Below are positions 1 to 11,312 of a DNA stretch of 64,000 bases, piece by piece (position 1 is the stretch's first letter; each line of letters begins with the position of its first letter). This DNA is from Corylus avellana (Eukaryota > Streptophyta > Magnoliopsida > Fagales > Betulaceae), in the NCBI RefSeq assembly GCF_901000735.1, contig NC_081544.1, positions 9,053,608-9,117,607 on the forward strand, given 5' to 3'. The notes below the pieces were generated by a model. It was not told the origin of the DNA and did not search any database. It worked only from the letters and a program-made list of their open reading frames with translations. Both the position numbers and the translations under genes were made by a program.

Positions 1-1528
1 TTTGAAGAGTCTTCTCAAAACGCATAAAAGTTAAAGGGCCTTTGTGAAGTTTTTCAAAAAAATTATAATACCCCCAATGAGATTTTAAACCGGCCTATCT
101 TCAATACAACCCCAAGCCAAGTCCATTGGCAATGAAAACTACAAGCCAGGCTGACTAACAACCAAATTGAGCTGGCCGAACGTTATCTATTCTATGTCGA
201 CTCCACACGACCTAATCTAGGCCGATCGAACCTAGTTCAACTTCGATAAATTAAACGAGCACACATAGCACAAAGAGAAATCATATTCAAAGTGTTCTAA
301 CCTTGCCGCTTGTACTATTGACATGCCATTACAATCCGGAAATGATTCAAGCGTGACTAAGAGAGTAGTGGCAATCGATTATTCATGCGGGAAACAATCT
401 TCTCAATTCTTCTCAACTTTTTTTTTCTTTCTCCTTTTTAGTTGATTTGACACTACTAACACTTAACTCAACCCAAAATTTTTGAACATTATTCAAAATT
501 TTATATTCTTCAAACAATTCAAACATATTCTGAACTCTTTTTTTTTTCTCAATATTCATAATTTTAAATTCAGTTTAGTAAAATAGAAAAAAATTACAAA
601 CTCAAACGAGCCAAGTCATTTAGAGGCACACCCATTCTTCTAGCCAAACACTATTACCCTTTCCAACTCTACTTTCCCTCTCAGATTGACTTTCCAGTAG
701 ACCATCGGTAGGTCACTTTGACCTCTCTTTTCTCTCTCTACCGTACAGGTGTTCTTGATCTTTGGCTTGGTGTGCGATCAACTGCCATCTTCACATGCAG
801 TTACTGTTATTATTTTTGTTGGCGGCAAGTTAATGCACAAAGAAAGATTGACTTGTGTTATTTTTTTAATCTCTGTTATAGGCAGAATTTGTTCTCATCA
901 AACCTTTGAAATATGAGCAGAAACTTGAGAAATAAACAAGTGGGTACTTGTCATTATCATTATCGTCGTTGATGTTGGACTGTTTTATGAGGAGGAGATC
1001 AGGTAAATTAATGGCAACTGCACAAAACTCACCTACCTAACAGTGATGGAGATAAGGAAGATGGGACCTCCATTGCTACAGAGTATGGCTCCCCTTAATC
1101 CTTAATCCAGTGGCAGCTGCCTATGATGCTCATTTTACAAGGCCTCTTTATTTTAATATTTATTTTTTGCAAACGTAATAATTAAGGTGTGTAAAATTAT
1201 AATTATGCCTCTAATTAATATGAAAAAATGGCCCTTCATGGTCATGGTCATGGTCCTATTCCATGGCCATGGAGAGTGATAGAGATACTTCTATTGTCAT
1301 CTTCAAGGCCATATCCATGGTGGCCATGACCGTGGAGGTTGGTAAACCTATATATATGGGCACCGCGCCTACGTACATAGTCATGGTTAGAGTTTTTTTT
1401 TTTTACTAGTTATATTCTTTTTGTTGTAGGGATATAATAATTCTACACTTTTTATTATTAATTTGCTCTTCTACCTGCATAACAGGGAATCAATTCTCAT
1501 GCCATTATCATGCTACTTACATAGACAT
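1..1528. other. Intergenic AT-rich DNA, no gene seen
   Basis: No open frame of convincing length or composition is present on either strand. The stretch holds T-rich runs near 420 and 540. Around 1230-1340 there is a cluster of CATGG/CCATGG words, a local low-complexity patch. I see no recognisable promoter or RNA gene. Confidence 0.6.
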
Positions 1529-2271
1529 TTAGGCCTCGCTTGGTTCGCAGAATAGACACCTGAAAAAGAATAGTTAATCCTATGGTATAGTTATTCATTT
1601 GTTTGGTTACGCATTATTCTTGAAAATAGTTTATTCCCATTCTCATATGACTACTAATCTCATACACACAGGATTAGTTAAGCCACTAATTTCTTAATGG
1701 CTTAGCTAATCCTTAACGAATAAAATACATTTTTCAAAAATACTCATACAATTTTTTTTTAAAAAAAAAAAAAAAAACTTAAAACAAAATAAAAAGCAAT
1801 ATATATATGAAAAATAAAGTGGGTGGTCATTGGGGTGGTCGACCACCCACATAAGAGGTTGGGGGTGGTTGCACCACCCCCATCGCATTTTGGGGTGGCT
1901 ACGGCCACCTCGCAAGTCATCGGGGTGGCCGCTGCCACTCACGGAGCTCCTATGTGGTGGCCATGGGTTATTGGGGGGTGGCAGCGGCCGCCCCCATTGC
2001 TTATCGGGGTGGTCATGGCGTCGTGGGGTTGCCACAGCCACCCCCAGCCGCTTCTGTGGGTGGCTGACCACTCCAATGGTTTCATTTTTTTTTTTAATAT
2101 AAGTTTGAGGAAAAAAAAAATTAATATGGGGTTTTTCATAATTTTGATTCAATTTCAATTTTTGTATGTGTGTTGTTACCAAACTAATGAATATGAATAA
2201 CTATTCTATTCCTAGTAGTAGCTATTCATTTTCCAATGAATTAGACATTCTGCGAACCAAACGAGACCTTA
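1529..2271. mobile_element. PIF/Harbinger-type non-autonomous DNA transposon (MITE)
   Basis: The element occupies about 1532-2268. Its ends are inverted copies of each other: GGCCTCGCTTGGTTCGCAGA at the left and the complement of GGTCTCGTTTGGTTCGCAGA at the right. It is flanked by TTA on both sides (1529-1531 and 2269-2271), the target duplication typical of PIF/Harbinger and Tourist-like elements. No transposase is encoded. The body is AT-rich except for a GC-rich core at about 1820-2070 built from repeated GGGGTGGC/GCCACCCC words; open frames across that core on both strands are low-complexity artefacts. Confidence 0.8.
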
Positions 2272-2774
2272 AGTGCTATATGAGCCACGACTTATGATAC
2301 GCCCTTAATTTAAAGGGAAAATCATGCTTCAATCAATCAAGGCAAATGTGGGATGAATAACAAGTGAAAGATTGATGATGCTATATTAACCAGCTGCACG
2401 AAACCGTTGCAAAGAGGCCACTATGAAAAATAACTCACAACCTGGTAAAATGGATTTTTATGTCTCTGCTCAGAGCTTTGTATTGTACCTAAGCATTTTA
2501 CATTTTTACTACTTTCATTCTCAAAATACTTGTTGATTTAACATCAAAGTTATTTTCCGCTGGTACCCTTTAGCAGGCTTCATTGCTTTTTTTTTTTTTT
2601 CTTTTACATGAGCAAATTGGCTGGTACCCTTTAGCAGTCTTTGATATTTTGTTTATAGTTTAAACTTTGTAATGAGTAAGTGTTTTTTTTTTTAAAAAAA
2701 TAGAGTTCTCTTCTTCATGTGATAAGATAACTTGAATTCTTGTGATTGGAGTCTTGATATCGATGTCACATGTG

Positions 2775-2818
<44 letters not shown>

Positions 2819-3754
2819 ACTTTTTACTCGACATGAATTCAAAAAAAAACTTTTTCCTCGACATGAGTAATTAGAATCTAACGAAAGCTGCGACTCAAAA
2901 CTTATGAAATCAACGAGCTAAGCAACGTGGGGTTAAGGTGGGGTGCATGGGCACTAACAACGAAAGCATTGGAACAAATCAAAGCTCACTTTATATTTGA
3001 CTTGATTTGATGTCCATTAAAAGTTGGCAAACCCATGTTCTTTCCTGGCTAATTCATGACTCTTTATCCCACAAAAGAAAAAGTGATTTTTGGCCGTTAA
3101 GGTTTTTTGTTTTTTTATTTTTATTTTAATTTTTTTTCTAATCAAATAAGAAAATGGTACAATGGTCAAAACACCAAAAAAAATGAGCGGACTCCCCAAC
3201 ATCAGCCTTGAAACAAAAGCACAATGCAGCAATATATACAAAACGTAGAAAATGGAACAAACAAGTTTTCCAGTCCTCTAGCAGTTAAGATTAGTATAAG
3301 GATATTGCTATAGATTTTTTGAAAATTTTGTATTTTTTCAACCCTAAATTGTGGAATCAATTAGAAATATTTCTCTTAAAATTGTAAATTTGAATTATAA
3401 ATCCCATAAATTATGGTTAATTACAATGCATAGTACCTTTTTCTGTCATGGCAATGACTTATTATGAGTAAGCCAATGTTTATTAGGTTATGTTTCTAGA
3501 CTTTTTGTTGCCTAATATTTTAGTGGGTTTCAAGTATTTTGGTTCAATAGAATTAATAGTTGTTCTAGTGAGTAAGTTGTCTTATATTAAGAGTCTTATT
3601 ATTGAATAATGTAAGTCTATTTAAAAATTGTTTCAGTGCTCATAAAATAGAGAAAAAAGAAAATTAATTTCAAACTTAAACTTAATTATGTTTGAAGGAG
3701 CTCTAACTTCTCTCTAAATATTTAGGTTTGTAATCAACAGCGAAACAAATCAGC
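2272..3754. other. Intergenic DNA with a TA microsatellite
   Basis: No gene is seen. It contains the TA run listed separately, two nearby copies of GCTGGTACCCTTTAGCAG (near 2558 and 2619), and a T-rich tract near 3100. Confidence 0.55.
2780..2816. repeat. (TA)n microsatellite
   Basis: An uninterrupted run of about 18 TA units read directly from the sequence. Confidence 0.95.
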
Positions 3755-3759
3755 AAGTG

Positions 3760-4204
3760 TGATGCAGATTGGAATTCAAGATATATCATATCTTATCTTA
3801 TATTTTCTTATCTTTTAGTCTTTTATTATGTTTTTTTGTTAGTCGTTTATTCTATCTTATCTTTCAGTCTTTATTTAAATTATGTTTCTTTGTTAGTCTT
3901 TTATTTGGTTTAGTTGTTTTTCGTAGACTTCTAACTTTATTTTATTGTTATCTTAGGACTAGGAGTCTTGTGCTATAAATATATGCTTGCTTATAGTCTT
4001 TAACAATTCAGTTTATGATTATTATTGAGTTTTGTTAAATAAGAATACTCAGAGTTGGGTTTCTTTGTGTTTTTTCCTTAAATCCTAGATAAGCTCTAGT
4101 TTTTAAGAAGATTTCTTAGATTCTTGTGATAGTCTCACAATCTTAGGAATATTATCTCTTTTACTTGCTGTTTTTCTTGTTCACCACAATCCTACACTGT
4201 ATCA
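3760..4204 (+). repeat. 5' LTR of the short Ty3-type element
   Basis: Starts TGATGCAGATTGG and ends CTGTATCA. A TATAAATATATG box near 3975 is a plausible LTR promoter. It aligns throughout with 5945-6386, with scattered substitutions and small indels, so the insertion is not very recent. Confidence 0.88.
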
Positions 4205-4235
4205 GTTGGTATCAAAGCTCAATTGTTTTCCATAA

Positions 4236-5944
4236 ATGGGGAGGAGCAACTGCTTTGTAGATATGAACGAGGTGGACGTGCGTACAGAGGCAACACGTAA
4301 GGAGCAACCGGCGATTCGTTTGCGGTACATGGAGGAGAGGTTTGGTGGTATAACCGTGCGGAAGGAGGGGCGTTCGCGCACCCAACACGAGATCCTTACC
4401 GATCACTTGGCCAACATAAATGGTCCGAGCGCTCGTCGTCGTCAACCAAAACTGAGATACACTGGGGCAGAAGACAAATTTATCGTTGAAGGTGAACCTA
4501 TCAATCCTTATGCGGGGTGCGAAGTGTAGAAGGAATTTTCAACAGCACAAGCCCATGCTATATCACGGGATGCAGACGTCAAGCTCAACATCCAAAAAGA
4601 GAAAATAGAAAATTCCTACAAAAAAAAGGTATCTTGGGAGATGGCAAAGGTCAAGCATCAATCGGTGTCCCGATACATTGGAGGTACGTACCGACAATTT
4701 CAGACTACATGCACCATGAGAGGCAAGGTGGCCAAGCTTGTCATCAATCCAATGAGTGATATAAATGTAGTCTCGGAGGAAGCTGTTCGGAAGTTAGGGC
4801 TCGAGACCAAGGGACATCCTACTCCTTATCAATTAGAATGGCTTGTGAAAGGAAACAAGGTAACAGTTTCTAAACGTTGTTTAGTATCCTTTTCTATTGG
4901 AGCTAAATATAGGGATACTATGTGGTGTGATGTGGTCGACATGGAGACATGTCACCTGTTATTGGGCAAGCCATGGCAAGATGACAAAGCTGCTATCCAT
5001 AATGAAACAAAGAACACGTACAGCTTCATAGTAGGTAAAACCAGATTGACGTTGCTACGTAGCCCATGGGCGGAGCCAAAACTTTCATAAGGGGATGGTC
5101 AATCATTTGTAGCCAAGCAGGAGATGATGGACAAGGAAAGCGGCGTCAAGAGAGTGGTACCAGGGCCGATAAAGGAGCTGTTGGGAAGATTTGTCGACGT
5201 GGTCCAAGCAGAATTACCAAAAGCGGTGCTATCATTGCGAGAAATTCAACCTCAACTTTATTTAGTGCCGGGGTCTAATGCTCCTAATCATCTGCACGAC
5301 ATCAAGAGTCCTAAAAAGCTTGAAGAATTGGGGGAACAAGTAGAAAAGGTAAACCTTTCAGAGAGTATCGCAATTTTTCATGAAGAAGAGGAACCCTTGG
5401 AAGAGGTAAGTCTTTCGGAGAGTTTTGCAACTTTTCATGAAGAAGAGGAACCCACTGAAGAAGTAAATCTTTCGGATAGTTTTGCACTTTTTGACGACAA
5501 TTTTACATATCATGTGCCTGATAAGAGCCTCGAAGATAAAGTCTTCAATTTTAGTGTTGAGCCAATTGACTATGTTGATTTCATTGGGATAGATGCTATT
5601 TTATCAAATTATTCTAACAAAAATTGTGATGAGATCTATATGGTGGAAAAGGCTTTTCTGTCAAAGATTGAAATGGTCTTTGTGAGTTATTTGAAGATTT
5701 TCATGGTATATGGGAAAGACAAGGCACGAGAAAAGCATGGCAAGTCTACACTGCAAGGAGAGGTGTGTGGCCTTCAACATCATCGTCGCAGTCTGCTGAT
5801 GATTAGAGCCATCACGCTTCTTATGGGGTGTAGCCTTGTTGTGATCTTGAGGAACGAAGAATGGAACGAGTTAACAGGGCACCCGAAGGACCATAGAAAA
5901 GACAGTCCAAATTCGAGGGCGAATTCTTTCCAACCTCGGGAGGA
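4236..5944 (+). pseudogene. Retroelement polyprotein remnant: retropepsin-like domain plus acidic repeats
   Basis: One reading frame runs from ATG 4236 into the 3' LTR, interrupted only by a TAG at 4527-4529 and a TAA at 5088-5090. The first ~100 codons match no gag I recognise. Codons at about 4641-5087 align with the protease region encoded at 47448-48149 (shared VSKRCLV, HPTPY and LGKPWQ-type blocks). However, the active-site D-G-G of that relative reads N-P-M here (KLVINPMSD), so the protease should be inactive. After the stop come the PIKELLGRF and LREIQ blocks that normally precede RT, then the frame passes straight into acidic 19-residue repeats. The usual palm and integrase domains are absent. 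This appears to be an internally deleted polyprotein. Confidence 0.7.
5349..5501 (+). repeat. 57-bp coding tandem repeat (acidic 19-residue units)
   Basis: Units start at 5349, 5406 and 5463, the last partial. Each encodes a variant of V-N-L-S-E-S-x-A-x-F-H-E-E-E-E-P-x-E-E. The period is a multiple of three, so the frame is kept. It lies where RT would begin in related elements. Confidence 0.85.
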
Positions 5945-6386
5945 TGATGTAGATTGGAATTCAAGGCTTATCTTACCTTACCTTATCTTATCGTTTAGTC
6001 TTTTATTAGGTTTCTTTGTTAGTCGTTTATTCTATCTTATCTTTCAGTCTTTATTTGAATTAAGTTTCTTTGTTAGTATTTTATTTGGTTTAGTTGTCTT
6101 TTGTAAACTTCTAAATTAACTTTATTTCATTGTTATCTTAGGACTAGGAGTCTTGGGCTATAAATATATGCTTATAGCCTTTAACAATACAGTTTATGAT
6201 TATTATTAAGTTTTTTTAAATAAGAATACTCAGAGTTGAGTTTCTTTGTGTTTTTTCTTTAAACCCTAGATAGGCTCTAGTTTTTAAGAAGATTTTTTAG
6301 ATTCTTGTGATAGTCTCACAATCTTAGGAATATTTATCTCTTCTACTTGCTGTTTTTCTTGTTCACCACAATCCTACGCTGCATCA
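5945..6386 (+). repeat. 3' LTR of the short Ty3-type element
   Basis: Starts TGATGTAGATTGG and ends GCTGCATCA. It is preceded by the polypurine tract and followed by the AAGTG target duplication. Confidence 0.88.
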
Positions 6387-6611
6387 AAGTGGCTAAGGAA
6401 TTTAAGAGAAAGGAGAACTGGACCAAAATTTTGTAATATGAACAAAGAAATTCATTTCAACATTACTACTAGTACTAGGTGGTAGTTTTAGTAAAACCTA
6501 ATATACTTGATCGGATTAATGGTTAATTAATTAAATTTATTATTCCTCATCAGCTTAGATTTTTTAAACAACGAATAATTTGTCATACTCAAATTCATTA
6601 TTTCATCGAGG

Positions 6612-7332
6612 GTAATTGTATAATAAGTCCCTGAGTTAACCCTTCAAAATTTAAAAATCCTTAAGTTTTTTTTTTTTTTTTTTTTTTTTTTCCGAAAATT
6701 TACTCTCTGAGTCAATCAAAATAACAATAAAATCCTTACCGTCAAAATTTTTTAACAACCATTAGTCCCAATTAAAACGCTTTTAACCTCATTAAAATAT
6801 TAATTTTTTATTAATTTAATTTTAAAATTTAAATCTAAAAATTAGAAAAAAAAATTAGGAAAAAATAAAATAAAATTGAAGGGGTGCCCAGGAGTGGTGG
6901 GATGGCTCGCGGCCACCCCTAACCACCCCATGGGGTGGAAACTCCCCATGGGGTGGCCTCCCTAAAACCTAGGGGTGGCTCGCGGCCACCCCAAACCCCC
7001 TGGGGTGGCTTGTAGGCCAACCTAAACTCCCTGGAGGTGGCCGTAAGCCACCCCATAGGGGTTGGGGGGTGGCCAAGGGTGGCGCCTTCAATTTTTTATT
7101 ATTTTTTTGCAGCATAAGTACCGGGCTACATCATCAAGTCTGCTGATTTGGGTTCAATATGTGGCATTAGGATTTAGGAACATGTGTCACCATTTTACGA
7201 GCGCTGACGTGGAGATCCATTAAATATTTGGACGAAACCTAGACAGAAGTATCAAATGGATGTTTTCAATAATTTAAGGTACCAATTGCAACATTTTTTA
7301 AAACTTGAGGGGTCTATTTAATTTTGACCATA
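6612..7332. repeat. Probable inverted-repeat MITE with GC-rich core
   Basis: The left arm (AATAAGTCCCTGAGTTAA...) is a diverged inverted match of the right arm (...AACTTGAGGGGTCTATT). A GC-rich core at about 6890-7085 repeats GGGGTGGC and GCCACCCC words like those in the element at 1532-2268. A poly-T run sits near 6668. I could not define exact ends or a target duplication. No coding potential is seen. Confidence 0.45.
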
Positions 7333-7397
7333 ACCACATGTATTAAAATTCCATTTAACCCAAAAGTAAAACCATTTAACCCAAAAATAAAACCATC

Positions 7398-7542
7398 CAT
7401 GTAAACTAACTATCAAAGGAAACATTGATTTGTCAGCATGACACCATGAGCATGTAAACTAATTTTCAAAGAAAACGTTGATTTGTCAGCATGACACCAT
7501 GAGCATGTAAACTAATTTTCAAAGAAAACGTTGATTTGTCAG
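7398..7542. repeat. 53-bp tandem repeat, about 2.7 copies
   Basis: Copies start at 7398, 7451 and 7504 with CATGTAAACTAA. The second and third are nearly identical; the first differs at a few sites (AACTATCAAAGGAAACATTG against AATTTTCAAAGAAAACGTTG). Confidence 0.9.
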
Positions 7543-8466
7543 GACGTGTTAAAGTGGTGAAAGAGTAGAAGAAAGCGAGAGGGTTTGGGAGGGGGGCTGG
7601 TGGGAGAACCACCACGTTGCCTTCCGCTCTTCCCCACATGGTTGGCCCAGCTTGGTTGGGGTTTGCCCCGACATGACCTTAACCAATTGACCCAGTTCAT
7701 TATTCATAATTCATTATTCATAATTTGATATGATATGATATGCCCTCTTTCATTTTCTTTTTCCTTTTTTTTGTATTCTTTTCTTTTTCCATATTATTAT
7801 TATATCACCATTCCCAATAATGAGAGCCTCCTTTTATTTATCTACATTCTTAGTCTTATTATTAAGGTGTTTTGGGCGGTGGGATTTGTTGTATTGTGTT
7901 TTTGTGGCACAGATTTCAACCCAACCATTAGAGCCCACTCCACCTTTGTTGGGCTCTTGAGGGAATGAAACACTTTAGAAGTATGGCAAAGCCCATTAAG
8001 ATAATCTAAGTTTTGTTTTTTATTGGACCCACTTCCACTTTGGATGGTCCATTTATGGTTTTAATAAATAAAAAAAAAAAAAAAAAAATTGCATTATTTC
8101 TCTCTGTCTCTCTCTACATCGACATTCATGGGTACCTAAGATACATGTAGGATTTTAAAAAATAAAAATTAAGACATGGGTTCGTTCAATAAAATACTTG
8201 TACAATGCCTCAAAACTATGTAGTTTTAAGGAGAGAAATCAATGTAAAATGGTGATTGGAAATAACACCAGGGCCCTTTACGGCTCATCAGGCCCAATGG
8301 CCTTTGGGCCTTCAAATCTTCAATCCTTGGAGGTGACAAAGTGACCCTGTCGGACACTACCCCAATCGACGGCATGCCGATCGAGGTACCCATACTATTA
8401 TTCATTTCTCTCCCAGCCTCTTATCCTTACAAAAATAGTTATATTGACTGAATCATCAGAGTGTCC
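7543..8466. other. Intergenic DNA, no gene seen
   Basis: Pyrimidine- and A-rich tracts occur at 7740-7800 and 8070-8095. The one open frame near 7735 is low-complexity. No RNA gene or regulatory site is recognised. Confidence 0.5.
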
Positions 8467-8474
8467 TCCACTAA

Positions 8475-10420
8475 TAGGGGTGCAAAGGCGGTTACGGTTA
8501 GCGGTTAGTAGCAATAACCGCTAACCGTAACCGCCCTAGCGGTTAGTAAATTTCACTAACCGCAACCGCTAACCGCCTAGCGGTTAACAGTTAGCGGTTA
8601 GTGGCCGGTTAGCGGTTAGTGAAATAGATAACCGCCCGCTAACCGCTTTTTTAAAATTGGGCTTTTTTTTTGGGCTTTTTGGGCTTATTTTTTTGGGCTT
8701 TTTTTTACCCTCATTTTTTTTTCTTGTATTTTTAATATCTTCTTGGGCCCAATTGCTATAAATATTTGAATTGTCATTGGATCATATGATTAAGTGTTGA
8801 TCTTATAAACTTACAAACAAACAAAAATACTTCAATTGTAGTTATAAGTAACACATTGTTTAATCCAATGTCAATTACTTAATTTGATATTATATGAATC
8901 ACATTGTCATTGTCATTGTACATGAATAATTGATTAAGTATTGGAATTGTAATTGGATCATATAGTTAAATATTTATCTTATACATTTATATTATTCAAT
9001 ATGCATATAATATAACTATAAGCAATTATATATATATATATAAAAAAAAAATTCAAAATTGTTCAAAATTGTTAATTTTCTTTTTTTTGTTTCTTTCAAA
9101 AAATGGTAAAATTTCTTTTTCTAAAAAATGTTCAAAAAATACATTAATACTTCAATTGTGATTATAAGTAACACATTGTTGAATCTAATGTCAATTACTT
9201 AATTTGATATTATATAATCATATAGTCTCATTAAATTATATCATATGATTCATATGATTAATTATTTAAATTCTTATCATATTTACTTATAATCTTTTTT
9301 CTTTGAATTGAACTTAATATCTAATGGTAAATGGTAATGTTCAAACTCCTAAATCCTAAATTCCTAAAGTATCTAATAATGCTTTAATTAAATTGTAGAC
9401 TTGTAGTTATAAGTAACATATTGTTTAATTCAATTGAATCAATTGTGATTATCATTGTACATGAATCATATGATTAACTTGTAGACTTATGACTTATGAG
9501 TTATGTATTATTTATTATTATATAATCATATGATTTAATGATCAAGTCATCATGTGATATAATCATATCAATTATAGTGATAATATATAAATTACTAAAA
9601 TTATAATGATAATACATTAGTACTTAAATTATGTTTATAAGTAACACATTGGTCATTGTTTAATCCAATGTCAATTACTTAATTTGATATTATACGAATC
9701 ATATCATCATTGTACATTAATAATATGATTCACTTGAAGTCTTGAATAAAGTATTTGAATTGTCATTGAATCATATGATTAACTATTGATATTATACATT
9801 TATATTATTCATATACATATGTAGACTTATATAGACTTATAAGTTTATAACATACATTGGAAATAAGTCTCTAGATATTTAATTGTTGTATTAGTATGAA
9901 TTAGTATACTTATGAGTTATGTCATATTATATATGTATAATTTGTTATTATATAATCAAATGATTTAATAATCAATCTCATGTGATATAATCATATAAAT
10001 TATAGTGATAATATATTAATACTCAAATTGTGATTTAATTATTTTTAAAAAAAAATTGTGATTTAATGATCAAGTGATTATATGATATAATCATATAAAT
10101 TATAGTGATAATATATTAATACTCAAATTGTGATTTAATTATTTTTAAAAAAAATTGTGATTTAATGATCAAGTGATTATGTTATATGTATAAATATTTT
10201 TATAATTATAATTATAAAAATATATTATATAAAAAGGCGGTTAGCGGTTAGCGGTTACGGTTAGTAGACCCAATAACCGCTAACCGCTAACCGCTAGGCG
10301 GTTATGGCGGTTAGGCGGTTAGCGGTTAATGCGGTTAGACGGTTAGGCGGTTAAGCGGTTGGCGGTTATAGCGGTTAGCGGTTAGCGGGCGGTTAAAAAC
10401 CGCCCGGCTTTGCACCCCTA
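8475..10420. mobile_element. Non-autonomous hAT transposon with GCGGTTA subterminal repeats
   Basis: The termini are TAGGGGTGCAAAG at the left and its complement CTTTGCACCCCTA at the right, matching the hAT style of inverted repeat. It is flanked by a perfect 8-bp target duplication, TCCACTAA (8467-8474 and 10421-10428). Each end carries a dense cluster of GCGGTTA/TAACCGC words, about 8487-8645 at the left and 10237-10405 at the right. These are likely transposase-binding subterminal repeats. The 1.6-kb core is very AT-rich and encodes nothing. A near-perfect tandem duplication of roughly 105 bp lies at about 9975-10185. Confidence 0.92.
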
Positions 10421-10428
10421 TCCACTAA

Positions 10429-11312
10429 TATCTCATATTCTGGCGAATCACCCCTGTCTGTTTCTTGTCTTTGTATGTGCCTTTAATTGGATTGCGGTTG
10501 TACAGTCAACTTAATGAGTGTAAAATATTCGATAGCCTTGGATAATGGAAAGATGATTTGATAAAGCAAGAGGATGATATGTTTTAAACATGTATGTAAT
10601 GTCACGTTACACATTCCTAAATGCTTCAATTAATTCCGATGGTTTTGCACTATTAAGCTTCCTGATGTTTGTTTTTCTTTCTTTCTATCATGTGCACCTA
10701 TTTTCCTTTGTATTTGAAGGTTTATTGCAAGCAAGGCAGAACTAATGAGATAGCAACAAGCAAAACAGAGGACTACTCTATGCTTTATAAAGTTTATAAA
10801 GTTGTTTTAGATGATAAGCAATGTCGTCTGATATAAACCTTAGGTAAAACTTACCCTTGAAAACTGGCTTGCAAAGAAATGATATCTAAGAGTTTATATA
10901 CACATGGTTAAAATTGCACTTAAACCATGTGAGATACTTAGGATCGTAATGTTATTTTTTTTGGATTTGGAATTAATTTGGATCTTATTATATTCCATGG
11001 ATAAATAAAGTCCTATTTGTTTCAAATGAAATGAATATTTTTCATTTTATAATCATAATTTAAAATTGATACATCTAACGGTGTATGTAAAATCAATGTA
11101 GGGGTGTTTCTAAAAAATTTAAATAATGTGATATCATATACACTGTTAGAGACACAAACTTTAAATCCCGACCATAAAATTGATCCTAACCATTTCATTT
11201 CAAATGGAAAGAATTAACTCTTATCCATATATAAGAGGATATAAAAGAATTGTTTAAAAGGAATTTAAACATTAATCTATAGAAATTTGGTCTTTGATCA
11301 GGAAGGAATTGA
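10429..11312. other. Intergenic DNA 3' of the GT61 gene
   Basis: No coding region is seen. The right part is the 3' flank of the minus-strand gene that ends at 11313, so part of it is probably 3' UTR; the cleavage site is not obvious. Confidence 0.5.

Larger units (their letters stand above)
3760..6386 (+). mobile_element. Short Ty3/gypsy-type LTR element lacking RT and integrase, complete with TSD
   Basis: Two LTRs (3760-4204 and 5945-6386) both begin TGATG and end ATCA. They are flanked by the 5-bp target duplication AAGTG at 3755-3759 and 6387-6391. Directly after the left LTR is a primer-binding site close to TTGGTATCAAAGC (about 4206-4219), matching initiator tRNA-Met usage. A purine-rich tract, CCTCGGGAGGA, directly precedes the right LTR. 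The whole element is only about 2.6 kb. It keeps a retropepsin-like segment and the linker just before RT, but no RT, RNase H or integrase. Its LTR and protease resemble the larger minus-strand element at 45-50 kb, so it is probably a non-autonomous relative of that family. Confidence 0.88.

Noticed and set aside
8487..8645. Telomere-like or CRISPR-like array from the TAACCGC repeats
   Set aside because: The heptamer is GCGGTTA, not the plant telomere TTTAGGG, occurs in both orientations, and lies at both ends of a TSD-bounded hAT element; there are no uniform spacers.
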